Shown here in pieces: positions 17,613 through 26,723 of a stretch of DNA of 35,840 nt. The notes under the pieces were generated by a model. That model was not told where the DNA came from, ran no database searches, and saw only the letters and a list, made by a program, of their open reading frames with translations. The position numbers and the translations under genes are program-made. This stretch comes from Sphingomicrobium sp. (GTDB lineage: Bacteria > Pseudomonadota > Alphaproteobacteria > Sphingomonadales > Sphingomonadaceae). Every line of letters starts with the position of its first letter. Position 1 is the first letter of the stretch. The stretch is taken from the NCBI GenBank assembly GCA_025450755.1, contig JANWLR010000037.1, positions 1 to 35,840 on the forward strand, read 5' to 3'.

Positions 17613-19165
17613 GCAGTAACACTTTCCAATGCCTCGGCGATGAGCTTGCGGCTGTTGTCGATCCCATAGAGCGCAATGAAGCTGCCCATGCGCGGGCCCT
17701 GGCTGGAGCCGAGAAGGGTCTCGTAAAGCGCTTGGAACCAGCTGCGCAAATTCTCCTTGCCGAAGTGCTTCTTGCCGATTTCGAAGACCTGAGTCTGGAT
17801 GTCCTCGGCGGCCGTGTCCGACCGGAGCTGCGCAAGCTTAGTATCCAGGTCGCGAAGCGCATCGGCCTCCATCTGGCTTGGCAGCCGGCGCTTCAGTCCC
17901 GGCACGACGAAATCGCGCGCGTAATTGACGGCAAGGCCAATCAGCTCGTCGAGCTCGGGCTCGCTCTCGGGTGAGGTTCCCGGGGCATAGCGCTGCACGA
18001 ACCTCCATGCGATCTCCTTGTCCTGCAGTCCCGGAAGGCTGACGAGGTTGAGCAGCAGCCCGTAGGTCACCGGCAGCTTCTCGGTCGGCACCTTGCCGGC
18101 GTGGATCTGGTGCACCGGGTTGCCGAGCTTCTGCTCGACCGGCTGGTTCGGGTAATTGCCGCGGAACTGCCAATATTCATCGACCGCGCGCGGGATCACG
18201 CCGATGTGCAGGCTCTTGGCCCGCTTGGGCTCGCGATAGATGTAGAAGGCGAGGCTTGGCTCTGAGCCGTAACGCAGCCATTCCTCAAGGCTGAGGCCGT
18301 TCCCCTTCGACTTTGAGATCTTTTCGCCATTCTCGTCGAGGAACATCTCGTAGTTGAACCCCTCTGGCGGGCGGCCGCCCAAGATTCGCGCGATCTTGCC
18401 CGATTGGACGACGCTGTCGATCAGGTCCTTCCCCGCCATCTCATAGTCGACACTGAGCGCGACCCAGCGCGCCGCCCAGTCGACCTTCCATTGCAGCTTG
18501 GCCGAGCCGCCGAACGCCGACTGGTGAACCCGGCTTCCGTCCTCGTCGTCGAATGCGATGAGCCCCGCTTCGGCATCGATGACCTCGACCGGAACCTGAA
18601 GCACTCGGCCGCTGGCGGGCGAGACCGGAAGCACGGGCGAATAGGTCTTGCGGCGATCCTCGCGCAAGGTTGGAAGCATCACACCCATGATTGCCTCGAA
18701 GCTGTGCAGCACCTTGCGAATGACCGCATCGAAGCGGCCGCTGGTATAGCAGTCTGTCGCCGACAGGAATTCGTAGTCGAAGCCGTAGCGGTCGAGGAAA
18801 TGCTGCAGCATCGCGTTATTGTGATGCGCGAAGCTTTCATGCTCGCCGAACGGGTCGGGGACTTGTGTCAACGGCTTGCCGAGATTCTCCTCCAGCATCT
18901 GTTGGTTGGGGACGTTGTCAGGGACCTTGCGCAGGCCATCCATATCGTCGCTGAATGCGATCAGGCGGGTCGGATTGCCCGTCAGTTCCTCATAGGCCTG
19001 GCGCACGAACGTGGTTCGAGCGACTTCGTTGAACGTACCGATGTGCGGCAGGCCCGACGGGCCGTAGCCGGTTTCGAAGATCAGCGGATCGCCTGCAGGC
19101 TTTCCGTCCGGCCAGCGTTTCAGGAGCTTGCGTGCTTCCTCATAGGGCCAGGCCTTCGACTGCAT
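17609..19165 (-). CDS. lysS: Lysine--tRNA ligase, class I
   Basis: Class I lysyl-tRNA synthetase, 518 residues, the archaeal-type enzyme that also serves most alphaproteobacteria in place of the class II form. It charges tRNA-Lys with lysine using ATP. The HIGH-equivalent is PHIGT at 40-44 within ETGYGPSGLPHIGT, and the KMSKS-equivalent is KISKSKGNG. The C-terminal part is the helical anticodon-binding cage. ATG 19165 gives the usual short lead; the 36 codons upstream run into the divergent helicase leader and look non-coding. Only 71 bases separate it from the helicase start. Stop interlocked with the preceding small exported gene. Confidence 0.95.
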   Translation of the reverse strand: MQSKAWPYEEARKLLKRWPDGKPAGDPLIFETGYGPSGLPHIGTFNEVARTTFVRQAYEELTGNPTRLIAFSDDMDGLRKVPDNVPNQQMLEENLGKPLTQVPDPFGEHESFAHHNNAMLQHFLDRYGFDYEFLSATDCYTSGRFDAVIRKVLHSFEAIMGVMLPTLREDRRKTYSPVLPVSPASGRVLQVPVEVIDAEAGLIAFDDEDGSRVHQSAFGGSAKLQWKVDWAARWVALSVDYEMAGKDLIDSVVQSGKIARILGGRPPEGFNYEMFLDENGEKISKSKGNGLSLEEWLRYGSEPSLAFYIYREPKRAKSLHIGVIPRAVDEYWQFRGNYPNQPVEQKLGNPVHQIHAGKVPTEKLPVTYGLLLNLVSLPGLQDKEIAWRFVQRYAPGTSPESEPELDELIGLAVNYARDFVVPGLKRRLPSQMEADALRDLDTKLAQLRSDTAAEDIQTQVFEIGKKHFGKENLRSWFQALYETLLGSSQGPRMGSFIALYGIDNSRKLIAEALESVTA

Positions 19166-19236
19166 TGCGGCAGAACGGATGTCGTCAGCGGCCAAATTCG
19201 TTGCTCTTCTGTTCTTGTAGCGGCAGGGTCGTGGAG

Positions 19237-21933
19237 ATGGCTGCTCCTTTGCCTCTTCCCGCGCTCCACGCAACCCACGCCGGAATCTGGCTGGCCGGCG
19301 GCGATGGCGAAGTCCACGAAGCGAGCCGCGGGGAAGCGATTGCCCGAGCTGCCGAGACCCCGCACATCATCCTCAACGCGCCGCTGGTGGGGCAAAGGCT
19401 CGGCTATCCCGAGCTCAGCGGTCTCGACCTAATGGAGCTGTTCGCCTTCCTGCCTCCGGCGCGATTTGCAGTGCCGACGGTGGCCGGACTAAGTCGCTCA
19501 GTAGGTATTGATCCGCCAGCGAGCGAGGCAGACGCGGCGGCCTCGCTCGCTGGCATCGCCGAAAAGCTGCTGATGGCGCTTGCCGACCCTTCCTGGGGCG
19601 AGCGCGAAGGCGCGTGGACGAGCAACGCCACGCTGCATCGGCTGGGGTGGGGCTGGGCGCCGCTGATCGGCTCGCGGCTCGAGAGGCCCGAACGCGGCGA
19701 GCGCATGCTCTTCTCGCGGCTCAAGCAGTGGGAAGAAGCGGGCGAACTGCCGCCGCCACGTACAGTCATCGTTTCTCCCGAAGATGCGCGGGCACGTCTC
19801 GACCGGCTGACCGGCTGCGCCGAGGCTCGTGAGGGGCAGCGAGCAATGGCGGAAGCGATTACGAAAATATTCGCGCCAAAGCCCGCAAAGGGTTCGCCGA
19901 ACCTGCTGCTCGCCGAGGCTGGTACCGGCATCGGCAAGACGCTCGCCTATCTTGCGCCCGCGTCGCTGTGGGCGGAAGCCTCCGGCGGCACCGTTTGGGT
20001 GTCGACCTTCACCAAGGCGCTCCAGCGGCAACTCGACGGCGAAGGACCGAAGCTTTTCGCCAATTCCGAAGAGCGGGCACGGCGAATCGTGGTGCGCAAG
20101 GGCCGCGAGAATTACCTCTGCCTCTTGAACCTCGAAGACGCGCTGCAGGGCGCGTTCAGCGGCCGCGCTGCAATTCTCGCACAATTGGTGGGACGCTGGG
20201 CGGCGTTCACTAAGGACGGCGACATGGTCGGAGGCGACCTGCCGGGCTGGCTTCCGAGCCTGTTCCGGCGCACGGGCGCAACCGCGCTGACCGACCGCCG
20301 CGGCGAATGCATCTATGCCGGCTGCCCGCACTATCGCCGCTGTTTCATCGAGCGCGCCGAGCGCGCCAGCCGAGAGGCAGACATCGTCATCGCCAACCAT
20401 GCGCTGGTGATGGTCAATGCCGCGCGAGCGCGCGAGGACGCGCCGGGACGAATCCTGTTCGACGAGGGCCATCATCTGTTCGAGGCGGCCGATTCGACCT
20501 TCGCGGTCGCGTTCGGCGGCCAGGAAGCCATCGAATTGCGGCGCTGGATCGTCGGGCCGGAGGGCCGCTCGCGAGGCCGGCGGCGTGGTCTTGCAGCGCG
20601 GTTGATGGATGTCGCATCCTACGACGAGGAGGGCGCAGAGGCGCTTGATGCGGCAGTCGAGGCGGCAAAAGCGCTGCCGTCCGACGGCTGGCTGCAGCGG
20701 CTGAATGAAGGCGCTCCGTTTGGGCCCGTGGAGGCGCTTCTCGTCGAAGTGCGCGGCACAGTTTACGCGCGGGCCAAAGCGCAGGAGGCGGGCTACGGGC
20801 TGGAGACCGAACTCGCCGAGGCTGACGGTGCCCTGGTTTCCTCTGCTGCTGTGGCAATGCAGGCGCTGGAGTTGCTCCAGAAACCGCTCGCAGCACTCGC
20901 GCGGCGCCTCGAGGCAGTGCTCGAGGACGCGCCCGATTGGCTCGACAGCCAGGCGCGCGCGCGGGTCGACGGTGCGATTCGCGGACTGGCTTGGCGGCGG
21001 GAGACGCTTGCGGCGTGGATTGCTTTGCTCGCGCGTATCGGTGGCGAAGCCGACCCTGAGTTCGTCGACTGGCTGGCGGTCGATCGAATCGACGGCCGCG
21101 AGTTCGATGTCGCGATTCATCGGCGCTGGCTCGATCCAACCCGACCGCTGGCGACTGCGGTCATTGCCCCGGCGGACGGCGTTCTTGTCACTTCTGCGAC
21201 GCTGCGTGGAGGCGAGGACTGGCCAGCCGCCGACGCGCGCACCGGTGCGGCACACCTGCCCGTCCCCCCGCTCCATTTCGAGGCCGAGAGCCCGTTCGAC
21301 TATGCTGGCTGCTCCGAGGTTCTGATCGTCACCGATGTAAAGCAGGGCGATATCGCAGCCCTCGCCGGCGCCTATGCCCGGCTGATTGCGGCAGCCAATG
21401 GCGGAACGCTCGGCCTTTTCACGGCGATACAGCGGCTGAAAGCGGTGCATGCGCGGATCGCCGACCGGCTCGCGCGGGACGGTCTTCCGCTGCTTGCTCA
21501 ACATGTCGATCCGATCGACGCGGGGACGCTCGTCGACATCTTCCGCGACGATCCGCGTGCGTCGCTTGTCGGAACGGACGCACTGAGGGACGGGGTCGAC
21601 GTGCCTGGCGAATCGCTTCGGCTGGTTGTGATGGAACGAGTGCCGTGGCCTCGGCCGACCGTGCTTCATGCAGCGCGGCGAATGGCTGGAGGCGGAAGCG
21701 CCTATGACGACCGAGTCGTCCGCGCGCGGCTCGCCCAGGCGTTCGGGCGGTTAATCCGTCGCCAGGGTGATTGCGGCCTGTTCGTGGTTCTTTCAGCCGC
21801 TTTTCCGTCGAGACTGCTTTCGGCATTCCCGCCAGGAGTCCCCGTGCGGCGAGTCCCGCTCGACCACGCGATCGCGCGCGTGGAGCAGAGGCTCGGAACT
21901 GCCGTGCCTCTGCCGATGGAACGAGTCGAATGA
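19237..21933 (+). CDS. DinG/XPD-type ATP-dependent DNA helicase with N-terminal extension
   Basis: Superfamily 2 iron-sulfur helicase, 898 residues, expected to unwind DNA 5' to 3' in repair or replication restart. Walker A is EAGTGIGKT at 227-235 and the DEAH-type box is DEGH at 409-412. The four cluster cysteines are C295 (RENYLC), C358, C363 and C369, and motif VI is QAFGRLIRR near the end. The first 200 residues precede the helicase core and look like a worn DnaQ-type exonuclease fold (NAPLVGQRLGYPELSGLDLMEL) without the catalytic acids. ATG 19237 is chosen because upstream codons are antisense to the lysS start. E. coli DinG has about 716 residues; the extra length here is this N-terminal part. 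It overlaps the next gene in ATGA. Confidence 0.9.
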   Translation: MAAPLPLPALHATHAGIWLAGGDGEVHEASRGEAIARAAETPHIILNAPLVGQRLGYPELSGLDLMELFAFLPPARFAVPTVAGLSRSVGIDPPASEADAAASLAGIAEKLLMALADPSWGEREGAWTSNATLHRLGWGWAPLIGSRLERPERGERMLFSRLKQWEEAGELPPPRTVIVSPEDARARLDRLTGCAEAREGQRAMAEAITKIFAPKPAKGSPNLLLAEAGTGIGKTLAYLAPASLWAEASGGTVWVSTFTKALQRQLDGEGPKLFANSEERARRIVVRKGRENYLCLLNLEDALQGAFSGRAAILAQLVGRWAAFTKDGDMVGGDLPGWLPSLFRRTGATALTDRRGECIYAGCPHYRRCFIERAERASREADIVIANHALVMVNAARAREDAPGRILFDEGHHLFEAADSTFAVAFGGQEAIELRRWIVGPEGRSRGRRRGLAARLMDVASYDEEGAEALDAAVEAAKALPSDGWLQRLNEGAPFGPVEALLVEVRGTVYARAKAQEAGYGLETELAEADGALVSSAAVAMQALELLQKPLAALARRLEAVLEDAPDWLDSQARARVDGAIRGLAWRRETLAAWIALLARIGGEADPEFVDWLAVDRIDGREFDVAIHRRWLDPTRPLATAVIAPADGVLVTSATLRGGEDWPAADARTGAAHLPVPPLHFEAESPFDYAGCSEVLIVTDVKQGDIAALAGAYARLIAAANGGTLGLFTAIQRLKAVHARIADRLARDGLPLLAQHVDPIDAGTLVDIFRDDPRASLVGTDALRDGVDVPGESLRLVVMERVPWPRPTVLHAARRMAGGGSAYDDRVVRARLAQAFGRLIRRQGDCGLFVVLSAAFPSRLLSAFPPGVPVRRVPLDHAIARVEQRLGTAVPLPMERVE

Positions 21934-22445
21934 AACGCCTGACGCTCCTCAGGCATGCCAAATCGAACTGGGGCCATGAGGAGGTCGACGATCTCAATCG
22001 TCCACTGAACGAACGCGGCTGGAAGGCGGCGCGGCGCATTGGAAAGGAGTTCAAGCATCGCGGGATCCACTTCGATCTCGTCCTCGCGAGCACAGCCGCG
22101 CGGGTGCGCGAAACGATTGACGGTTTAAAGGAGAAGTTCGAATTTGATTGCGAGATCCTTTTCGAACAGCAGCTCTATCTCGCGAGTGCCGAGACGCTGC
22201 TTTCGACCGTACGCGGCCTTTCGGAAACCGTGCATTCGGCGCTGCTCGTCGGGCACAATCCCGGTCTGGAGCGACTTGTCATTGAGCTCACCCGTGATGA
22301 CGACCATGGCCTCAGGCGGCGCGTCTCGAATAAATTCCCAACTGCTGCGCTTGCGGTGATTGAACTCCAGGCCGAAAGCTGGAGCGACGTTGCGCCAGGA
22401 TGCGGTCAGGTCGTCGACCTGATCCTGCCCAAGGAATTGGCCTAG
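21930..22445 (+). CDS. SixA-like histidine phosphatase
   Basis: Histidine-phosphatase (phosphoglycerate-mutase-like) family member of 171 residues, the short SixA type. The phospho-acceptor is His9 in LLRHAKSNW, the second catalytic His is in LLVGHNPGLE, and an Arg is present in the STAARVRET segment. SixA in E. coli removes phosphate from histidine of phosphorelay proteins, but many homologues act on other substrates. The start overlaps the helicase stop as ATGA, so translation is likely coupled; a functional link to the helicase is not established. The stop interlocks with the convergent merR stop in CTAG (22442-22445). Confidence 0.87.
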   Translation: MKRLTLLRHAKSNWGHEEVDDLNRPLNERGWKAARRIGKEFKHRGIHFDLVLASTAARVRETIDGLKEKFEFDCEILFEQQLYLASAETLLSTVRGLSETVHSALLVGHNPGLERLVIELTRDDDHGLRRRVSNKFPTAALAVIELQAESWSDVAPGCGQVVDLILPKELA

Positions 22446-22825
22446 AGCTCGAGCGCTTCCGCCAACCGGTCTCGAAGTGCAATCAGCCGGAACACATCGA
22501 TATTGCGCGACGGTTCATCGGCGGTCGGCTGGAACTGAGGGGCTGCGCGCGAGGCCGAAACCGACTCCTGATCTCCCTTCGCTCGAAGCAACTTCTGGAC
22601 GCCCCGGACGGTATAACCTTCTTCGGTGAGCAACCGGTGGATCTTGCGCACCAGCGCGACGTCCGAAGGACGATAATAGCGCCGATTGCCGGCTCGCTGC
22701 ATCGGCCGCAACTGCGGGAACTTTGTCTCCCAGTAACGGAGAATATGCTGGGCGACGCCAAGCTCCTGCGACAATTCGCCGATCGTCAGAAAAGCGCCGG
22801 GGTCTTTGTCGCCGGCGCTAGCCAA
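22442..22825 (-). CDS. MerR-family regulator, TTG start
   Basis: DNA-binding regulator of the MerR type, 127 residues. The winged helix-turn-helix reads FLTIGELSQELGV, then ILRYWETKFPQL and NRRYYRPSDV, followed by a short tail with no effector-binding cysteines. It follows ihfA in many alphaproteobacteria. No ATG or GTG fits: the domain begins close to the ihfA stop, and TTG 22825, two bases after that stop and preceded by GAAGGG, is the best start. The longer open frame lies antisense in phase to ihfA and is not conserved-looking. Likely co-transcribed and translated by reinitiation after ihfA. Confidence 0.82.
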   Translation of the reverse strand: MASAGDKDPGAFLTIGELSQELGVAQHILRYWETKFPQLRPMQRAGNRRYYRPSDVALVRKIHRLLTEEGYTVRGVQKLLRAKGDQESVSASRAAPQFQPTADEPSRNIDVFRLIALRDRLAEALEL

Positions 22826-22827
22826 GG

Positions 22828-23160
22828 TCAGCCCTTCGCGATTTCGTCGCGCATGATCTGGCTTGCGCGGAAGGTCATCACCCTCCGTGGCGCGATCGGC
22901 ACCTCCACGCCGGTCTTTGGATTGCGGCCTATCCGCTGGCCCTTGTCGCGCAGGATGAAGGTACCGAAGCCGGAGACCTTCACATTCTGGCCGACCGCGA
23001 GCGCGTGGCACATGTGGTGCAATACCCGCTCGACGAGGCCCGCGGACTCGGCACGCGACAGTCCGAGCCGCCGGTGGACGACATCGGCAAGGTCAGCACG
23101 CGTCAAAGTGTTGGCGGCGTCCGCTTCCTTGTTGACCCGTGCGATCCCGAGATCGGCCAT
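22828..23160 (-). CDS. ihfA: Integration host factor subunit alpha
   Basis: IHF alpha, 110 residues, a DNA-bending protein that works as a heterodimer with IHF beta in recombination, replication and transcription. The DNA-inserting arm shows [12 protein letters not shown] with the conserved proline, and the core VKVSGFGTF is characteristic. ATG 23160 is chosen because GGGAG sits 7 bases upstream; ATG 23166 is too close to it. The N-terminus is slightly longer than in E. coli IhfA (99 residues). It lies between fabH and merR in the conserved alphaproteobacterial cluster. Confidence 0.95.
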   Translation of the reverse strand: MADLGIARVNKEADAANTLTRADLADVVHRRLGLSRAESAGLVERVLHHMCHALAVGQNVKVSGFGTFILRDKGQRIGRNPKTGVEVPIAPRRVMTFRASQIMRDEIAKG

Positions 23161-23269
23161 GTTCATCTCCCGCCCAATACGGCGATGCCCCCCGCCGTCT
23201 CGATTACGCACTCGTAACGGAAATAGGCTCCGTCGGCAATTCGACTAATCAACTGATATTCCAATTTTT

Positions 23270-24226
23270 TCAATACCTGAGCGCTGCTGCGCCCCATGTA
23301 AACCCACCACCCATCGCTTCAAGAACGACGACGTCGCCACGCTTTATTCGCCCGTCCTTAACAGCCGTATCGAACGCCAGCGGAACCGATGCGGCCGACG
23401 TGTTGGCATGGCTGTCGACGGTGACAACCATCTTTTCCGATGGAAGGCCCAATTTCTTCGCCGTAGCGTCGAGAATGCGCGCATTCGCCTGATGCGGAAC
23501 GACCCAGTCGACGTCCGCTGCCGTAAGGCCGGCGCTTTCCAGCACCTCATTGAGCACTTCGGCGAGGTTGACGACCGCGTGGCGGAATACCTCGCGGCCC
23601 TTCATTCGCAGCTTGCCGACCGTTCCGGTGGTGGATGGCCCGCCGTCCACGAAGAGCAGGTCGTTGTGGCGGCCGTCGGCGTGAAGCTTGGTCGACAGGA
23701 TGCCTCCTTCGGTCTCCTCAGCGCTAAGGACCAGCGCCCCGGCGCCATCCCCGAACAGGACGCAGGTTGCGCGATCCTCCCAATCGAGGATCCGACTGAA
23801 TGTCTCGGCCCCGATCACCAGCGCCTTGTTGGCGCTGCCCGCGCGCAACATCGCATCGGCGACCGAGAGGGCATAAAGAAACCCGGTGCAAACTGCGTGC
23901 ACGTCAAAGGCAATGCAGTCGTTCACTCCAAGCGCCGCCTGAACCTTCGTCGCCGTCGACGGGAAGGTCTGGTCCGGTGTCGCGGTTGCAAGCACGATGA
24001 GATCGATTTCGCCCGCGTCGATTCCGGCATGCTCGAGCGCTCGGCGGGCGGCCTCCGTCGCGAGGCTGCCGGTCGTCTCACCGTCCGACGCGATGAAACG
24101 GCTGCGGATGCCGGTGCGCTCGACGATCCACTTGTCGCTGGTGTCGACGCTCTGCGCGAGCTCGTCATTGGTGACTCGCCGCTTCGGCAGTGCACTGCCG
24201 AGGCCGGCGACGACCGAGTGCCTCAC
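23270..24226 (-). CDS. fabH: Beta-ketoacyl-ACP synthase III
   Basis: Starts fatty acid chains by condensing acetyl-CoA (or another short acyl-CoA) with malonyl-ACP; 318 residues, cytoplasmic. The catalytic triad is Cys113 (AVCTGF), His245 (VPHQANAR) and Asn275 (SHANTSAA). The start is a GTG at 24226 that overlaps the plsX stop as GTGA (24223-24226), so the two are translationally coupled. The 109-base gap to ihfA holds an A/T-rich tract after the stop and may contain a separate ihfA promoter. Confidence 0.96.
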   Translation of the reverse strand: MRHSVVAGLGSALPKRRVTNDELAQSVDTSDKWIVERTGIRSRFIASDGETTGSLATEAARRALEHAGIDAGEIDLIVLATATPDQTFPSTATKVQAALGVNDCIAFDVHAVCTGFLYALSVADAMLRAGSANKALVIGAETFSRILDWEDRATCVLFGDGAGALVLSAEETEGGILSTKLHADGRHNDLLFVDGGPSTTGTVGKLRMKGREVFRHAVVNLAEVLNEVLESAGLTAADVDWVVPHQANARILDATAKKLGLPSEKMVVTVDSHANTSAASVPLAFDTAVKDGRIKRGDVVVLEAMGGGFTWGAAALRY

Positions 24227-25272
24227 TCCGCCGCCTCGCCGGCGAACGCGTGCGCCCGAAAATTGTCGAGATCGTCGCCGATCTTGCGGGTGATGTCGTT
24301 GCGAACCATGCTCGCGGCGACACGGATCGCGTTGGCGACGCCCTTCGCGTTGGCGCTGCCGTGGCTTTTCACGACGAGGCCGTTGAGGCCCAGGAAAACC
24401 GCGCCATTGTGGTTGTTCGGATCGAGATGGACCTTCAGCAGGTTCAATGCCGGGCGCGACAGAGCGAACCCCGCTTTCGACCGAAGCGAGCTCTTGAATG
24501 CCCGGCGCAGCAGGTCGGTTACGAAGCGCGCCGTGCCCTCTGCGGTCTTGAGGGCAATATTGCCGGAGAAGCCGTCGGTAACGACAACGTCGACAGCGCC
24601 GCGGGAAAGCTGGTCGCCTTCGGTAAATCCGTCGAACCGGAACGGCAGGTAGTCGGCCTCGCGAAGGAGCGCGGCGGCGTCCTTTAGCTCATCGGTGCCC
24701 TTCAATTCCTCGGTGCCGATATTGAGCAGCTTGACGCGCGGAGCGGCAATGCCGAGCACGCAGCGGGCATAAGCTGCACCCATGACCGCGAATTGGACGA
24801 GGTTCTGGGCATCGCACTCGGTGTTCGCGCCGAGGTCGAGCATGATCACGTCATTGTCGCCGAGCGTCGGAAGGAGCGCAGCGAGCGCTGGCCGGTCGAT
24901 TCCCGGCATGGTCCGAAGCGCGAGCTTGGACATCGCCATCAGAGCGCCCGTGTTCCCGCCCGACAGCGCCGCGTCAGCGATCTGCTCCTTTACGGCATTG
25001 ATCGCCATGCCCATCGACGTCGTGCGGGCACGGCGGATTGCCTGGCTGGGCTTCTCGCTTGGCGAGATCGCCTCGGGCGAGTGGACGACGAGCGAATTTC
25101 CGGCGAGATTGCGATGCTCCGCGAGTTGAGCCTCCACCTGCCGCTCGTCGCCATAGAAAGTGAACTGGAGCGTCGCGTCTTTCCTGATCGCGCGCGAGGC
25201 GCCGGCGATCATTGCCGCCGGGCCCGTATCGCCTCCCATGGCGTCGATGGCGATGCGCGGGCCTTTAGCCAT
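24223..25272 (-). CDS. plsX: Phosphate acyltransferase
   Basis: PlsX makes acyl-phosphate from acyl-ACP, the first step of glycerolipid synthesis in bacteria that use PlsY. 349 residues, starting [20 protein letters not shown] and [13 protein letters not shown] are conserved segments, and [14 protein letters not shown] lies near the C-terminal half. It lies 35 bases downstream of rpmF and overlaps fabH in GTGA, the common rpmF-plsX-fabH arrangement linking ribosome supply to membrane lipid synthesis. Confidence 0.96.
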   Translation of the reverse strand: MAKGPRIAIDAMGGDTGPAAMIAGASRAIRKDATLQFTFYGDERQVEAQLAEHRNLAGNSLVVHSPEAISPSEKPSQAIRRARTTSMGMAINAVKEQIADAALSGGNTGALMAMSKLALRTMPGIDRPALAALLPTLGDNDVIMLDLGANTECDAQNLVQFAVMGAAYARCVLGIAAPRVKLLNIGTEELKGTDELKDAAALLREADYLPFRFDGFTEGDQLSRGAVDVVVTDGFSGNIALKTAEGTARFVTDLLRRAFKSSLRSKAGFALSRPALNLLKVHLDPNNHNGAVFLGLNGLVVKSHGSANAKGVANAIRVAASMVRNDITRKIGDDLDNFRAHAFAGEAAE

Positions 25273-25307
25273 TCGTCGCTATCGACCTCTTCAATCGCTG
25301 CGGTGGC

Positions 25308-25487
25308 TCAGGCCTCGGACGACACGATTTCGCGGCCGTTATAATAGCCGCAGGCCGAGCACATGTTGTGCGGGAGCTTGAGCTCACCGCAGTTGGGGCA
25401 TTCCTGGAATGCTGTCGCCTTCAGCGCATGATGGCTGCGACGCATGTTCCGCTTCGACGGCGAGGTTTTTCTCTTGGGGACAGCCAT
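25308..25487 (-). CDS. rpmF: 50S ribosomal protein L32
   Basis: L32, 59 residues, beginning [19 protein letters not shown] with the expected basic N-terminal tail. It keeps the zinc-ribbon cysteines (CPNCG and CSACG), so it is the C+ form. ATG 25487 is chosen; the eight upstream codons are not conserved. First gene of the rpmF-plsX-fabH-ihfA-merR run. Confidence 0.97.
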   Translation of the reverse strand: MAVPKRKTSPSKRNMRRSHHALKATAFQECPNCGELKLPHNMCSACGYYNGREIVSSEA

Positions 25488-25595
25488 TGCGGCACCTTCA
25501 AAAAAGATCAAACAACAATAAAAATGGCGACGATCTGCGCCTCATCTCAACGGGTGTACCCGCGGGTGGCGGCCGGATCGTCGCGAACAGCGGCC

Positions 25596-25623
25596 CCTAT
25601 AGCGAAAAGGCCGCTTGTTGCAA
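25596..25623 (-). promoter_or_regulatory. Candidate sigma-70 promoter for rpmF operon
   Basis: On the minus strand TTGCAA (25618-25623), a 16-base gap, then TATAGG (25596-25601). Four of six bases match each consensus hexamer. The implied leader of about 100 bases before rpmF is plausible for a ribosomal-protein operon. Read by eye only. Confidence 0.4.
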
Positions 25624-25668
25624 GGGCGCGCGAGCGATGAAGATTAAGAATAGGGGAGGGCAATCGCA

Positions 25669-26067
25669 ATGACTATAGTTCCAGTCTTCCTTGGAACGGC
25701 AGCAGCGGCTGCGCTGGTCAACGGCTGGCTTGTGGCGAGGACCGGCAAGCTCCGGCGAGCGCTCGGGATCAGTGTCGGCGACGGAGGTAACGACGCGTTG
25801 CTCAGGCGAATGCGGGCCCAGGCCAACTTCATCGAGACCACGCCGTTCTTCCTGTTTCTCATTCTGGGCCTCGAGCTGTCGGGTGTGAACCAGATTGCGC
25901 TCGCGATCGTGGCCGCTCTGTTCATCCTGGCGCGGCTTTCGCACGGTGTTGGAATGGAGGGCGGCGAGAAGGCGCGCTTTCGAGTGTACGGAATGACGAC
26001 GACGACATGCGTAACGATCGCGCTAATCCTCTGGGCGATCGTCTGCCTCCTAAAAAGCTTCGTCTAG
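25669..26067 (+). CDS. MAPEG-family membrane protein
   Basis: Integral membrane protein of 132 residues with four hydrophobic segments, in the MAPEG family (glutathione- or eicosanoid-related membrane enzymes). The signature RMRAQANFIETTPFFLF carries the conserved Arg, Asn, Glu and Pro. AGGGGAGGG lies just upstream of ATG 25669. Bacterial members often have glutathione transferase or peroxidase activity. The neighbouring convergent glyoxalase-II-like hydrolase also belongs to a fold that uses glutathione thioesters, but a shared pathway is only suggestive. Stop interlocked with that gene in CTAG. Confidence 0.88.
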   Translation: MTIVPVFLGTAAAAALVNGWLVARTGKLRRALGISVGDGGNDALLRRMRAQANFIETTPFFLFLILGLELSGVNQIALAIVAALFILARLSHGVGMEGGEKARFRVYGMTTTTCVTIALILWAIVCLLKSFV

Positions 26068-26723
26068 GCAGCCAGAGCGGCGTCGCCGACGAACGGGTTG
26101 GTCGCGCGCTCATGGCCGAAGGTCGACATCGGGCCATGGCCCGGGACGAAGGCCGTCTCATCGCCCATCGGCCACAGCCGCTCCGTGATTGAGTGGATCA
26201 GTTGCTGCTGGTTGCCGTGCGGGAAGTCCCAGCGGCCGACCGAGCCACGGAACAGGACGTCGCCGACCAACGCCAGCTTCGACTGGGGATGGTGAAAGAC
26301 GATATGCCCGGGCGTGTGGCCGGGACAGTGACGGACATCGAAAACCAGCTCGCCGACCGTGGCCTGATCACCGTCAACCAGCCAGCGTGACGGCTCGAAG
26401 GGATATCCGGCAATTCCATATTTCGCGCCGTCCTCGGCGAGCCGCTCGATCCAGTAGATGTCGGCCTGGTGGGGACCCTCGATTTGCACTCCAAGCGCCT
26501 CGGCCAAGATGCCGGCACTCCCGCAATGATCGATATGGCCGTGAGTTAGCAGGATCTTCTCGATCGTGACGCCAGCTTGCTTTGCAGCGGCCTTCAGACG
26601 CGGCAGGTCGCCGCCAGGATCGACGAAGGCACCGCGCATTGTCGCCGTGCACCACAGCAAGGTGCAATTTTGCTGAAGCGGCGTAACCGGGATGACCGCT
26701 GCCTTTAGCGGCGGCTCGCTCAT
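26064..26723 (-). CDS. MBL-fold hydrolase, glyoxalase-II/YcbL-like
   Basis: Metallo-beta-lactamase-fold hydrolase, 219 residues. Binuclear metal ligands are visible: HGHIDH at 61-66, His136/His140 in HCPGHTPGH, Asp155 in VGDVLF and His196 in VPGHGP. It lacks the C-terminal substrate-binding extension of classical GloB and resembles the shorter type II enzymes such as YcbL, which hydrolyse glutathione or other thioesters. ATG 26723 overlaps the dipeptidase stop in ATGA (26720-26723), so it is probably the second gene of a two-gene operon. Confidence 0.9.
   Translation of the reverse strand: MSEPPLKAAVIPVTPLQQNCTLLWCTATMRGAFVDPGGDLPRLKAAAKQAGVTIEKILLTHGHIDHCGSAGILAEALGVQIEGPHQADIYWIERLAEDGAKYGIAGYPFEPSRWLVDGDQATVGELVFDVRHCPGHTPGHIVFHHPQSKLALVGDVLFRGSVGRWDFPHGNQQQLIHSITERLWPMGDETAFVPGHGPMSTFGHERATNPFVGDAALAA

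Noticed and set aside
19498-21669. Minus-strand open frame of 723 codons antisense to the helicase
   Set aside because: The plus strand carries an intact helicase with all motifs; the antisense frame has no recognisable domain and reflects GC-rich codon bias.
23408-24652. Plus-strand 414-codon frame antisense to fabH and plsX
   Set aside because: Both opposite-strand genes are certain; this frame crosses their boundary without any protein-family signal.
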